Source of the DNA: Aplectana chamaeleonis | Lineage: Eukaryota > Nematoda > Chromadorea > Rhabditida > Cosmocercidae | Direction of reading: 5' to 3' | DNA: 64,000 nucleotides | NCBI GenBank assembly: GCA_029168955.1 | Contig: JAPDOI010000171.1 | Span: forward strand, 930,001 to 994,000 | Part shown: piece by piece, positions 10,665 through 21,754 of the stretch | Layout of the letters: every line of letters begins with the position of its first letter | Numbering within the stretch: position 1 is the first letter of the stretch | Made by a program: the position numbers and the translations under genes | Notes under the pieces: model-generated | Seen by the model: the letters and a program-made list of their open reading frames with translations, nothing else | Told to the model about the DNA's origin: nothing | Database searches by the model: none

Positions 10665-10856
10665 ACTATCCTAGACGAGGGGGGCACTCAAGATTTCCTC
10701 TTAGAAATGCATGGAAAACCTAACAAATATGCTTGATGATGCTATCAAGCATTGTTGTGATGAAATTCTATAGAAATACTTCGATTGAAAGCGTCATATA
10801 TCGGTGGTTCATTTCATTTCTGACTTCAATTTCGAGTGCCCCCCGTCTAGGATAGT
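10665..10856. mobile_element. 192-bp MITE
   Basis: Terminal inverted repeats are ACTATCCTAGACGAGGGGGG at 10665 and the inverse CCCCCCGTCTAGGATAGT ending at 10856. The TIR extends to GCACTC on both sides. Flanks do not show a clean target duplication. Non-coding. Confidence 0.85.
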
Positions 10857-12029
10857 TTAGGTGGAGCTTGGGGTTTAACACGAAAAACTAGACGGAAGGG
10901 TGAGAGACTCTGAAATCGACGCGTGCAAAACGTGCGGGGTCAGGAACCACCTTTGTATGACCTCTTTCTGTGATTGCGTCTCCGTTGGAGTTTTGAAAAT
11001 GTACCGCGTTGCAAATTTCATGTGGAACATTGAGGACAAGAATAGCTTCAATCAGGCATCTCGTGAAGTATATTTCAGCATTGAATGATATGCGAATTCT
11101 ACTGAGAGTTCTCCACTATATTTTAAGAGCTCATTCATTTTCAACCAGTGGCTAGGTGAAAATGCTAAATACCGGACCGGACATATCGCCAGTGCGGTAT
11201 GATATCATGGCATTAGCCATTGATTCGACGTGATCAAGGGGTGGGATGGTGATATATCAACCAGCAGCCGACAGTTCAGGGTTTTCCTCCCTTTAGAAAC
11301 GGTGCAGCCGCCAAATACGGTTAAAACTGATCACCCCCAAAATACACGATCCACGAAATATTTAGCCTCTACACAGGGATTTCCAGCAGTAGGTTGCACC
11401 GTCCAATTTGGTTACAACTGATTTCCACCCCCCCCCCAAAAAATACCTTAGACACGACAGATCAAACCTACACGCAAAGGGTTTCCTCCCCTGAGTGACG
11501 GTGCAGCCGTAGGCTGCACCGTCCAGGGGTCGTATTCATCATTGAAATGCCGCGTAAATCTTACTTTACATCTACCCTACCAGGGGCCGATTGCTTACCG
11601 CGAAATGGCATTCACCATACACTTACTTACCCTGGTAAGATCCCGCGCAAAATGTGTACAGTGTGCACTCACCGAAACACTGAACAGGCGTCGCCAATTT
11701 GAAATTCTTTCGCCGATTCCCTCTTTTTTTGGTTCAAGGTGGCGAGAGAGAAGTGCATGTTTTTCATGTTTAATGAAAACTTCAAAGTACATTATAGGGG
11801 GCTCCTCATATATAGAAAATATCATCATTTAACATTACTGACTATTCCATTTCTTCTAGCGAGATTTTTCCAGAGACACTCGTCGTTTTTTTATTGTTGT
11901 TCTTCTACATGATGTAATTTTTCCCTCTGAGTATCAGGTTGTAGCTGAAGCTACTCACTACTCTTTTTGTTTTTTTTTCTGCCCGGTTTTTCAACCAAAT
12001 CCTTATACTTGAAGCAGTTATGTCCCGAT

Positions 12030-12081
12030 GTTTGTATGTATGTATGTATGTATGTATGTATGTATGTATGTGTGTGTGTGT
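12030..12081. repeat. (TATG)n / (TG)n microsatellite
   Basis: About ten TATG units followed by about five TG units. Confidence 0.95.
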
Positions 12082-12363
12082 AATTGTGTTTTCCCGTGAA
12101 TCTTCGGAATGGCCGATCAAAACAGGGATGAAATGGTACCAACATTTGCGTGGGTGGGACACTCATCGATTATCAAAAAATCAGCCTGAATCACCTCTTG
12201 CGCGCCTCGGGGCCACCGAGTTTGTCCGTGGGGCGCAATTTTAGCCGTGGGTCATGAAAACCTCTATGAGTCATCCAGCGGTAGAAGTGCTACGCTCTAA
12301 TCACCGCGACAGATCTTCGGTAATATTTTACGGGACGCCGTACAGAATCTCGGGTTTGATGAG

Positions 12364-14860
12364 TCTGCAGGACAGCAGTGGTAGTGTGCAGGACCACAGT
12401 GGGGCTGTGCAGGCCGTCATGGTAAGTGTGCAGGACCCCAGTGGGAGTGTGCAGGACCCCTGTGGGAGTGTGCAGGACGTCATAAAAAGCGTGCAGGACT
12501 CCAGTGGGAGTGTGCAGGTCGTCATAGGAAGTGTGCAAGACCCCAGTGGGAGTGTGCAGGACGTCATAAAAAGCGTGCAGGACCCCAGTGGGAGTGTGCA
12601 GGTCGTCATAGGAAGTGTGCAGGATCCCAGTGGGACTGTGCAGGCCGTCATGGTAAGTGTGCAGGGCCCCAGTGGGAGTGTGCAGGACCCCCGTGGGAGT
12701 GTGCAGGACGTCATAAAAAGCGTGCAGGACCCCAGTGGGAGTGTGCAGGTCGTCATAGGAAGTGTGCAGGACCCCAGTGGGACTGTGCAGGCCGTCATGG
12801 TAAGTGTGCAGGACCCCAGTGGGAGTGTGCAGGACGTCATAAAAAGCGTGCAGGACCCCAGTGGGAGTGTGCAGGTCGTCATAGGAAGTGTGCGGGACCC
12901 CAGTGGGACTGTGCAGGCCGTCATGGTAAGTGTGCAGGACCCCAGTGGGAGTGTGCAGGACGTCATAAAAAGCGTGCAGGACCCCAGTGCGAGTGTGCAG
13001 GTCGTTATAGGAAGTGTGCAGGACCCCAGTGGGACTGTGCAGGCCGTCATGGTAAGTGTTCAGGACCCCAGTGGGAGTGTGCAGGACGTCATAGAAAGTG
13101 TGCAGGACCCCAGTGGGAGTGTGCAGGACGTCATGGAAAACGTGCAGGAGTCCAGTGGGAATGTGCAGAACGTCGTAAAAAGCGTACAGGACTACAGTGG
13201 GAGTGTGCAGGACTTCGTAGAAAGTGTGCAGGACCCCAGTGGGAGTGTGCAGGTCGTTATAGGAAGTGTGCAGGACCCCAGTGGGACTGTGCAGGCCGTC
13301 ATGGTAAGTGTGCAGGACCCCAGTGGGAGTGTGCAGGACGTCATAAAAAGCGTGCAGGACCCCAGTGGGAGTGTGCAGGTCGTTATAGGAAGTGTGCAGG
13401 ACCCCAGTGGGACTGTGCAGGCCGTCATGGTAAGTGTGCAGGACCCCAGTGGGAGTGTGCAGGACGTCATAGAAAGTGTGCAGGACCCCAGTGGGAGTGT
13501 GCAGGACGTCATGGAAAACGTGCAGGAGTCCAGTGGGAATGTGCAGAACGTCGTAAAAAGCGTACAGGACTACAGTGGGAGTGTGCAGGACTTCGTAGAA
13601 AGTGTGCAGGACCCCAGTGGGAGTGTGCAGGTCGTTATAGGAAGTGTGCAGGACCCCAGTGGGACTGTGCAGGCCGTCATGGTAAGTGTGCAGGACCCCA
13701 GTGGGAGTGTGCAGGACGTCATAGAAAGTGTGCAGGACCCCACTGGGAGTGTGCAGGACGTCATAGAAAGTGTGTAGGAGCCCAGTGGGAATGTACAAAA
13801 CGTCGTTAAAAGCGTGCAGGACTACAGTGGGAGTGTGCAGGACGTCATAGAAAGTGTGCAGGACCCCATTGGGAGTGTGCAGAACGTCACAAAAAGTGTG
13901 CAGGACGACATAGAAAATGTGCAGAACCCAAAAGGGAGTGTGCAGGACGTCACAGAAAGTGTGCAGGACCCCATTGGGAGTGTGCAGGACCCAAATGGAA
14001 GTGCGCAGAACGTCATAGAAAGTGTGCAGGACCCCAGTGGGAGTGTGCAGGACCCAAATGGGAGTGTGTAGAACGTCGGAGGAAGTGTGCAGAACCCCAG
14101 TGGGAGTGTGCAGGACCCAAATGGGAGTGTGCAGAACGTCGGAGGAAGTGTGCAGGACCCCAGTGGGAGTGTGCAGGACCCAAATGAAATTGTGCAAAAC
14201 TTCATGGAAAGTGTGCAGGACCCCAGTGGGAGTGTCCAAAACGTCGTAGAAAGTGTGCAGCATCCCAGTGGGAGTATGCGGGACCCAAATGGGAGTGTGC
14301 AGAACGTCAGAGAAAATGTGCAGGATCCCAGAGGGAGTGTGCATGACCCAAATGGGAGTGTGCAGAATGTCATAGAAAGTGCGCAGAACGTCGGAGGGAG
14401 TGTGCAGGACCCTAGTGAGAGTGTGCAGGACCCAAATGGTAGTGTGCAGGACGTCATACGAAGTCTGCAGGACTCCAGTGGGAGTGTGCATGACCCAAAT
14501 GGGAGTGTGCAGAATGTCATAGAAAAAGTGCAGAACGTCAGAGAAAATGTGCAGGACCACAGTGGGAGTTTGCATGACCCAAATGGGAGTGTGCAGAATG
14601 TCATAGAAAGTGTGCAGAACGTCGGAGGAAGTGTGCAGGACCCCAGCGGGAGTGTGCAGGACCCGAATGGAGGCGTGCAGGACATCATAGAAAGTGCGCA
14701 GGTTCCCAGTGAGAATGTGCAGGACGTCATGGAATGGGTGCAGTACCCCAGTAGGTGCGTGCAGGACGTCGTGAAATGTGTTAAGGACCCAGGTGGGAAT
14801 GTGCAGGACGTCATAGAGAGTTAGCAGGGCTGCAGTGGAAAAGTGCAGGACGTAATGAAG
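12364..14860. repeat. 21-bp minisatellite array 1, GTGCAGGAC core
   Basis: Two 21-bp unit types alternate: one with CAGGACCCCAGTGGGAGTGT and one with CAGGACGTCAT plus AAAAGCGTG or AGAAAGTGTG. The left part (to about 13770) shows longer-period repeats of about 147 bp and a nearly perfect repeat of about 360 bp (13050-13400 versus 13410-13760). The right part mixes in CCCAAATGGGAGTGTG units. Since 21 is a multiple of three, frames stay open for long distances: plus-strand 12254-13777 reads SVQDPSG heptads, and minus-strand 14575-12290 reads 761 codons of VLHTPTG/VLHTFYD heptads. A second plus and a second minus frame are also open. This pattern argues for a DNA-level repeat, not a protein gene, though translation cannot be excluded by eye. 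Confidence 0.92.
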
Positions 14861-15840
14861 AAAGTAGAATTGAATCAGCGAGATTTCCTCAATTTTTCAT
14901 GCGAAATCTTAGCCTTTGTGTAGCGAAGAAAACAGATAGGAAATCATGTATCTTGAGAAAAGTGCAACGCGTTTTGAGGAGTACGCGAAACTATGGAGAC
15001 ACTTCCTCGCCAGTGTGACGAAACAATCAGCAGCTCCACTTCCGCATCATCTCTGTTCGTCACTCAATACAACCGCTCAGTCATTTTGATTCACTAACTT
15101 TGTCCTCTTTAAACCAGTTTTATATATGTTGAACGTCTGAGCTTATCAAAATCTGCTTCACAAAAACGTAAACATCAACGGACATATTTCATTTATTGAG
15201 AACAAAGGCATGGTGTTGGTCAACAAGAGAAACCACATCTAGAATGCGAGTGCTTTTTTCTCAACATGACAGGGATGGTAGAGCGAGAATAATAGCTTGC
15301 GTACATTACAGAAGGAAGGGGTCGTAAATAAGAGGCCGGTAACAACCGACGATCTACCGCTGGCTTCTTATGTTTTGCTTTTTTTATGCCACGTTTTTTA
15401 TACCCTACGCCCTGCTATAAAGGTCCGGCAGCCTGTTTTGCTCAGGAGAGTCCATACGGACAGCAACTTTCGGATATACGGAAGGCAGTCAACACCGTTT
15501 CGTCAGAATAATCTGCCTCAGGAAGCTAGCGGACGTGAAAATTTTTTTGAGCGAAAACTTCGCTAGGTCTCGCTAGTTTGATATACCACTCAAAAGAGTT
15601 CGGTGGAAAATCGCACGAGGAGTATGAAGCCGAAAAATAGAATCTGTAGTCTCATTTTCTAATGCATTCAAAATTTGGCAAAGAAATCAAGTGGACAGAA
15701 GGAAAGAAAGTCTACCGCTATCAGTCTACCAACTGACAACAAAATCCTATGAGAACATGCATGTAAAAAATTAATAGCTTTCTGTTAATTGAAAAAAACT
15801 AATTGATTGAGTCATAAGAGGCAGAATAACTTATAAGGAA
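14861..15840. other. No recognisable feature
   Basis: An 89-codon open frame at 15297-15566 has one hydrophobic stretch but no domain I recognise. No repeat or RNA signal was seen. Confidence 0.45.
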
Positions 15841-15889
15841 ACGATTAGTTCGAATTATCGATGAAAATATTGTGCTCCATTGCTGTTTC

Positions 15890-16078
15890 CGCGATGAGTG
15901 CAGCTGCAGCCGGCAGGGAGTGAAATTTATAATTTACTCCATACGTCGGGTAAATTTTACTTGGATTTTTACTCGAAAATTCCGAGTAAGTAGGCGTGTG
16001 AATACCGGGTAAGCGCCAAATTCGAAGGACTTTACACTTTCCTCGCGGGTAAATCATCGATGAATACGGCCCCTGATA
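15890..16078. mobile_element. MITE remnant, GGGGCCGTATTCATC family
   Basis: It ends ATCGATGAATACGGCCCC and carries repeated GGGTAAATTT and TTTACTC segments like the intact MITE at 27601-27812. The matching left terminus is not adjacent; the nearest one is at 11525. Confidence 0.45.
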
Positions 16079-16574
16079 GGGTTAAAACTGATTTCCGTCC
16101 CCGAAATACCCGGCCCGTTGATCACGTCGAATCGATGGCTAATATCATGGTATCATACCGCACTGACAATATGTCCGGTCCGGCATTTCTCCTCCAGTGT
16201 GGCAAGGATTCGTTCGTTCGACTACAATGAGAAGATGCATTTGCACACAGACAGCTCAAGGGAACTTACGCTCGCGAGGCGTATGGATTGCAGCAGTCAA
16301 GGCATTCGTGTGAGTAATTGTTCATTCAACAATATTCAATACGACTGTGGTGACGAGTGGGCGAAACCAGGCTGACGGAGGCCGCGGTATAGAAGAAGAA
16401 CACATGGAACAAAAGAATACCTTTACCAGGGTTTGCCGAGGACATTATGGGCCTGGGACATCAAGATTTAAAAGGGGTCCGGAAAAAAACCAGCCGTCCC
16501 ATGTGCCGCTCTCGGACGATTGTTCAAACGGCTGCCAGAGCTGACTGATTGCTTGCTGACAGCCGCTGTCGGCC

Positions 16575-17000
16575 CCGCTTCTACTCAGAAGTTTCAAACC
16601 ATGTAACTCGTAACATAATAGTATGTTACCTGATGGCTTCAGGTAAAATACCATAAATTCGCTAGTAATATACCACAATGATGCGAGTAATATACTACAA
16701 ACATGTGAGTAACCTACCATAAACATGCAAGTAATATACTATTTCAAGCATGTGAGTAATATACCACAAACATGCAAGTAATATACTATTTCGACCATGC
16801 AAGTAATATACCACAAGCAAGCAAGTAACATACCAAAAGCATGCAAGTAATATACTACTTCAAGCGTGCAAGTAATATACCACAAACGTGCGAGTAACAT
16901 GCGATAAATATGCAAGTAATATACTATTGAAGAGTGCAAGTAATATACCGAAAGCCTGCAAGTAACATACCAGAAGCAGGCAAGTAATATACTGTACCCA
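16575..17000. repeat. Tandem GCAAGTAATATAC repeat array, left
   Basis: From about 16640 to 16998 the motif GCAAGTAATATAC and variants (GCGAGTAACATAC and similar) recur about every 17-20 bp with CATAAACAT-like spacers. Just upstream, CTACTCAGAAGTTTCAAACC (from 16580) is the inverse of 21093-21121. Confidence 0.85.
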
Positions 17001-17003
17001 CCC

Positions 17004-17461
17004 TCGAACTTCGCAAAACAGCAAAAAAAAACGTTTTCTCGCGTTTCTTCCGCCCCTTTTTCATACCTCTGGCTGATGATGATTTTCGAAAATATGAAAG
17101 ATATTGCTAGATTCGCCTCATCAAGATCTACCAGATCGTGCTAAAATTCTATTGATAGCTTTAACTGTTCCTTATTTTTAGGTATGCTGTACTTTTCATA
17201 ACACTTCTTGACTCGTCAGGATGCTCGGCCGGCACTTTTATTCTGACGAGTCAAAACGTGTTCTGGAAATAACAACATACCTATAATTAAGGTATAATTA
17301 AAGTCATCAATAAGAGTTTATCACCATCTTGTACATCATGATTAGGTGAATCTAGCAAAACCTTTCTAACCCCCAAAGCCCATGTTTGACAGAGTTTTGA
17401 CGAAGGGGCGAGAAAAAGACTACAAAACGTTTTTGTTCCGCTGTTTTGCGAGGTTTTTCGG
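17004..17461. mobile_element. Fold-back element of about 458 bp
   Basis: The left arm starts TCGAACTTCGCAAAACAGC and includes AACGTTTTCTCGCG and TTGCTAGATTCGCCT. The right arm carries their inverses (AGGTGAATCTAGCAA, AACGTTTTTGTTCCGCTG, TTTTGCGAGG). An inner, stronger palindrome spans 17181-17284 (GGTATG...TTGACTCGTCAG and its inverse). Non-coding. Confidence 0.7.
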
Positions 17462-17559
17462 TTGGAATTGTACCACTTGATGCGTGCTGGTGATCGTTTC
17501 AGGTCCTTCCATATCAATGGAATAGATTGGTGTCCGTCCGTCAGTCTACTCAGGCAGTA

Positions 17560-18355
17560 ACGCCGGCTCAGGGGGCAGGCAATACCGGCTGACTAAACAT
17601 TGTACCCGGGCGAGCCCCGGTACTCACTGCCCCCTCAGCCGGTAAATGGTGGAGCGCTCAGCCGGCAAGTGGTGGCCCCCTCACACCGCGTTCACTGCCC
17701 CCTCAGCCGGTAAATGGCTGCCTCTCAGCCCGTATTCACTGCCCCCTCAGCCGGTGAATGGCTGCCCCTCAGCCCGTATTCACTGCCCCCTCATCCGGTG
17801 AATGTAGGTCTGCTCTGCCGGTATGAGATGCTTACCACTTGAATGATATCGATCTGCAAGAGTAAATAAAGCCCCTAGTAGGCCCTCCCTATTCCCCAGC
17901 AAGTTCGAGGCTTGCGTTTCATTTCTGAAGCGGCAAGCCTTACCTTGCTTCAAAAATCATGAACTGACCCACTGTCAGGTCCCCACGGTCACAACGAACC
18001 GTAAGGGGTGAGGGGTCAGTGATCCAAATCGTGTGGATGACCACCCGTTCGAATGCCAAAGCCCATTTCGCCCGCGCCGTGCATGAGCTTGGTCCGTTTT
18101 AGTGTCTGCCCGATCAGCCAGTGATATGCTCCGCCATTGATTAATGTCTGCCCGCTCACCCCGTAAAGCCATGCCCCTCAGCCGGTAATGCTATGTCTGC
18201 CCGATCAGCCGGTGGCATGCTCCGCCGTGGATTTATGTCCGCCCGCTGACCCGGTAAAGCCATGCCCCTCAGCCGGTAAGACGCTCCGCCCCCAAAATAA
18301 GTCTGCCCGCTCAGCCGGCGACCCTACTTCTCCGCCCGCTCAGCCGGTGTTATTA
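17560..18355. repeat. CAGCCGGT minisatellite, ~22-30-bp units
   Basis: CTCAGCCGGTAA, CTCAGCCCGTATT and TCTGCCCGCTCAGCC variants recur more than fifteen times, in two clusters (17560-17830 and 18105-18355). They are separated by about 270 bp of single-copy-looking sequence. Confidence 0.85.
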
Positions 18356-18429
18356 TCTGAGTAGTTTTTTTGCAATTTGTAGTAGAACTCTTTTGTGGCT
18401 TGAAAGAGTTATGCCAAAATCCATCCCAC

Positions 18430-18665
18430 AGGAGTGCAGGTGTATGTAGAACGTCAGAGAAAATGGGTGCGCTCTCAGATGACGTCATCAGGTCATTGTG
18501 AAAGAAGTACAGGGCTTCAAAAGGTGTCCGTAGGACGTAGTGCAGTGTGGATAGGGCTCTAGTAAGAGAAAACTGTAGAAAGTAGGTGGGTTCAAGGTAA
18601 CGTCAGCAGGATATCGGGGAAAGTTGGTTTGCTTTCAGATGTCGTCAGCAGTACGAATTTTTCAA
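18430..18665. repeat. Degenerate TGACGTCATCAGG minisatellite
   Basis: GATGACGTCATCAGG at 18478, a GTGTCCGTAGGACGTAGTGC unit, and GATGTCGTCAGCAG at 18638 match the unit type seen at 2690-2850 and 38395-38720, and loosely the GTGCAGGACGTCAT units of array 1. Confidence 0.5.
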
Positions 18666-19329
18666 CATGGAGTTATTTAGGGCGCTGAACCCGAATCTGA
18701 GGTCAATTCCTCGCCACACTTAGGGTTACTGTAGGTTACGGTAGACAAATCGTCTTTGAACTGGCGACACTTACCCTAAAATTTCGAAAAGTGAAAAATT
18801 GACCTCAAATTCGTGATCAGAAACCCAAATAACACCCACAGTGAAATGTTGGGTCAAATCTGAGACTTTGACCGAGCTACCGTATACCCACCGTAACCTG
18901 CCGTAATTCATCGAAAATTGATAAACGGGTAGCAGATTAGTGTTAGGCAGCCCGAATAGCATTGACAGTCTGTACAAGTGTACAAGTTTTGAGGCGATTT
19001 GACCGTAGGATTTTCGAAATCGTCAAAAGTCGCGTTTGGGCAGCAAATTTTCCCCCATTTCAAAGCTTCGGACCAAATCAGATGGAATTTTTTAAATGTT
19101 TACGAATGGGCCTCAGATTCGTAATCAGCACCTAAAACGATCCCCAGAAGCAAGTTTCAAGCTCAATCCGCGATAATTTTTCGAACGCCCCAAAAATTGT
19201 CATTCGCGTACCCCTTTTCTATTGGCAGAGCTACGGAAACGCCCACTTTCGGGAATCTCCTGTGAATCTCTGAGGCATTTAGCCGATTCTGAGTATTGAA
19301 TATTGGAGCACTGTCCTCCCCTTAGAACA
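18666..19329. other. No recognisable feature
   Basis: Contains a duplicated GGTTACTGTAGGTTACGG-type phrase near 18724 and nothing else I can name. Confidence 0.45.
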
Positions 19330-19645
19330 TATTAAAATGGCATCTCGAAACTCCATCTTATATGTGCAACCCTCCCTTGTCAGTGAGATTGGCCGCCTTA
19401 TACACCCGCCGCCGTCGTAGGAGAGGATGCTGCAATGTTCACTCATGTTAAACAAATCAATGGAGGGGACTGTCATCAGACACTAAGAGAGGGGTTGCCG
19501 AACTCACGTGTGCCAGGATCAACAAAGGGGTTGAATCCGACCACAAGCAGCGGGAAATGCTGCTAAGTAGCAGCAGCTTCTGCTGTTAGCAGTAGCTACA
19601 GCGAGGGTGCTGCTAATCGCTTTTTACGCGGGTTCAACACTTATC
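19330..19645 (-). repeat. Dispersed repeat, copy 2
   Basis: The reverse complement of this segment matches 8698-8985 in several ordered blocks, including a CAGCAGCAGC-rich part, GTTGATCCTGGCACACGTGA and CTACGACGGCGGCGG. Confidence 0.6.
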
Positions 19646-19692
19646 AGATTCAGGCGGGTGCTGTCCGGCCGGACAACGGGGTGGACGTCAGA

Positions 19693-20400
19693 ATTTTCAA
19701 GATATGGTAAACAGTAAGTAAGTTGCTCGTTGGTCAGTACCCTTGTCCCACCCCATCGGAAAAAGTGCAGCCTACAACATGTTTTGGCGATTTGTGCGAA
19801 AAATCAATAATGTCGATCGATATGGTAAACAATAAGTAAGTACTTCGTTGGCCAGTACCCTTGTCCCACCCCATCGGAAAGTGCAGCCTACAACAGGTTT
19901 CGGCGATTTGTGCGAAAAATCAATAATGTCGATCGATATGGTAATCAAAAAGTAAGTAACTCGTTGGCCAGTACCCTTGTCCCACCCCATCGGAAAAAGC
20001 GCAGCCTACAACATGTTTTGGCGATTTGTGCGAAAAATCAATAATGCCAATCGATATGGTAAACAATAAGTAAGTAACTCGTTGGCCAGTACCCTTGTCT
20101 CACCCCATCGGAAAAAGCGCAGCCTACAACATGTTTTGGCGACTTGTGCGAAAAATCAATAATGTCGATCTATATTGTAAACAATAAGTAAGTAACTCGT
20201 TGGCCAGTACCCTTGTCCCACCCCATCGGAAAGTGCAGCCTACAACATGTTTTGGCGATTTGTGCGAAAAATAAATATTGTCGATCGATATGGTAAACAG
20301 TAAGTAAGTTATTTGTTGGCCACTACCCGTATACCACTCCATCGGCAAAGCACAGCCTACAACGTGTACAAGCGATTTGTTCAAAAAATAGCAAAGTAGA
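19693..20400. repeat. 117-bp satellite, six units, related to the 145-bp satellite
   Basis: GATATGGTAAAC or variants begin at 19701, 19819, 19935, 20053, 20171 and 20287 (spacings 116-118). Each unit contains CAGTACCCTTGTCCCACCCC, CAGCCTACAACATGTTTTGG and CGATTTGTGCGAAAAATCAA. The order AGTAAGTAA ... GTTGG(T/C)CAGT ... CCTTGTCCC ... CATCGGAAA ... CTACAAC ... GTTTTGGCGATTTG parallels the 145-bp satellite, which suggests common origin. Confidence 0.9.
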
Positions 20401-20559
20401 AGGAATAATGTGAGACAAAGAAAATTAGCAAAGATAAAAGGGAAAAACTGGACAAAATCGCACACTAGAACGAAGCGCCTCGAACAATAAACCGTTAAAA
20501 TGGCTGCTGGCGATCAATAGGACGATAGGGGGGGGTGGGGTGGACTTGCAAGTAATATA

Positions 20560-20808
20560 CAGGCCATAAAACGGCCAATGTCTCACCGTCGACTGCGTAC
20601 CATGCGCTGCGCGACCGCACGCGCGTCGGAAGCGAACGGGTTTTGGCCGCCGCGCGACGAGTTCTGGCCGCCGCGCGACGTTTCGGCCGCCGCGCGGCGG
20701 CCAAAACTCGTCGCGCGGCGGCCAAAACTCGTTCGCTTCCGACGCGCGTGCGGTCGCGCAGCGCGTGGTACGCAGTCGACGGTGAGACATTGGCCGTTTT
20801 ATGGCCTG
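20560..20808. mobile_element. 249-bp GC-rich hairpin MITE with TA target duplication
   Basis: Inverted arms of about 115 bp run from CAGGCCATAAAACGGCC at the left to its inverse at the right with only a few mismatches. They meet near a GGCCGCCGCGCGGCGGCC centre (20685-20702). TA flanks both ends (20558-20559 and 20809-20810). The host repeat at 21062-21100 (AAGTAATGTACGAACCCCGA) is an unoccupied version of the same site. Open frames on both strands are palindrome artefacts. Confidence 0.9.
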
Positions 20809-20819
20809 TACGAACCCCA

Positions 20820-21121
20820 AGATTATTCGCGAGTAATATACACACCCTAAATAAGTCGCAAGTAAATTACTTGTTCAAAAATTAGTCGCAAGTAATATAC
20901 TTGCCCCGGAGTAAGTCACAAGTAACATACCTAAGTTTGGCAAGTAACATACCGAGCCCAACAATTGTCGAAAGTAATTTTCCAATCCAAAAATACGTCG
21001 CATGTAATTTACTACTGCGAAAATTAGTCGCAAGTAACATACTAGGCCAAAAATAAGTCGCAAGTAATGTACGAACCCCGAGATAATTCGCGAGTAACAT
21101 GGTTTGAAACTTCTGAGTAGT
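20820..21121. repeat. Tandem GTCGCAAGTAATATAC repeat array, right
   Basis: GTCGCAAGTAATATACT and variants recur roughly every 34 bp from 20850 to 21100. It ends CATGGTTTGAAACTTCTGAG, the inverse of the sequence beginning the left array at 16580. The hairpin at 20560 lies in one unit of this array. Confidence 0.85.
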
Positions 21122-21754
21122 GAATTGCTGTGGGGGAAGACTCGCTGTCGTCTCGCATGCTCGTCCAAGAGCGGCGCACGCGACAGCCGCCTGCCACGTA
21201 CGACGGCCGCATGGTCGGCCGGTCTCATTCGGACACACCTTATGAACGACAGCAAAAACACTCCCAGTATCGAATAGCATTTCCTTTGCAGTTTTTACAA
21301 CAGTCTCGGATCAAACGACGACGAGAGAAGAAAAGAGTACGACAGACTCTTTGAGGAGAGAGGCGCGTGGAAGTCGGAGCTATTTCGCTCCTTGCAGAGG
21401 GTCTTGTGAGTGATAGGAACTATAAGTAGGGGAGCTCTGTGTAGGTCAGCATTTCCTTACTTCCAGAATTGCTTTTGTTCAGACGCGGCGTTCGCGCCTA
21501 CAAATTCAGCATAGCAAGCGACGGCTCATTCAAGTGGATACCAAACAATAAAAGTGATTGCATTTTTTCAAAAGTCGGATACTTTGTGTTTTTCTCTGCT
21601 CATTTCGCTCTTTTCGTAATTTTTTACCATCTTAGAAAAAAGAAGACAATGTCGACGAAAATGACGATATCTGTTCGGGGTCTGGAGCTGTCTAAGCGGG
21701 AGTCATATCGGGTCGCCAGCACCATGGTCTGAGTAGGTATGAGCGATTTAAAAG
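21122..21754 (+). other. Unclassified; one unrecognised 87-codon ORF at 21469-21732
   Basis: The ORF starts MLLFRRGVRAYKFSIASDGS and has one hydrophobic run (about residues 45-60) that could cross a membrane. I recognise no family, and codon use gives no clear support. It could be a fragment of a real exon or chance. Confidence 0.15.

Larger units (their letters stand above)
11167..16191. mobile_element. 5-kb interval bounded by ~70-bp inverted repeats
   Basis: The left end (11167-11236) contains CCGGACCGGACATAT, AGTGCGGTATGATA and GATTCGACGTGATCAA. The right end (16118-16191) is its inverted copy with about nine mismatches. A second inner inverted pair, GGGGTCGTATTCATCATTGA at 11525 and its inverse near 16056-16075, belongs to the same MITE-end type as 27601-27812. 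The interval holds a (TATG)n tract and the 2.5-kb minisatellite, and encodes no recognisable transposase. It may be one non-autonomous DNA transposon or a MITE enlarged by later insertions. Confidence 0.65.

Noticed and set aside
12254..13777. 507-codon plus-strand ORF as a heptad-repeat (SVQDPSG) protein gene
   Set aside because: Other frames on both strands are also open, the start lies in non-repeat sequence without support, and the 21-bp unit alone explains the frame.
20425..20885. Arg/Ala-rich ORFs on both strands around 20.6 kb
   Set aside because: Mirror products of the 249-bp GC palindrome.
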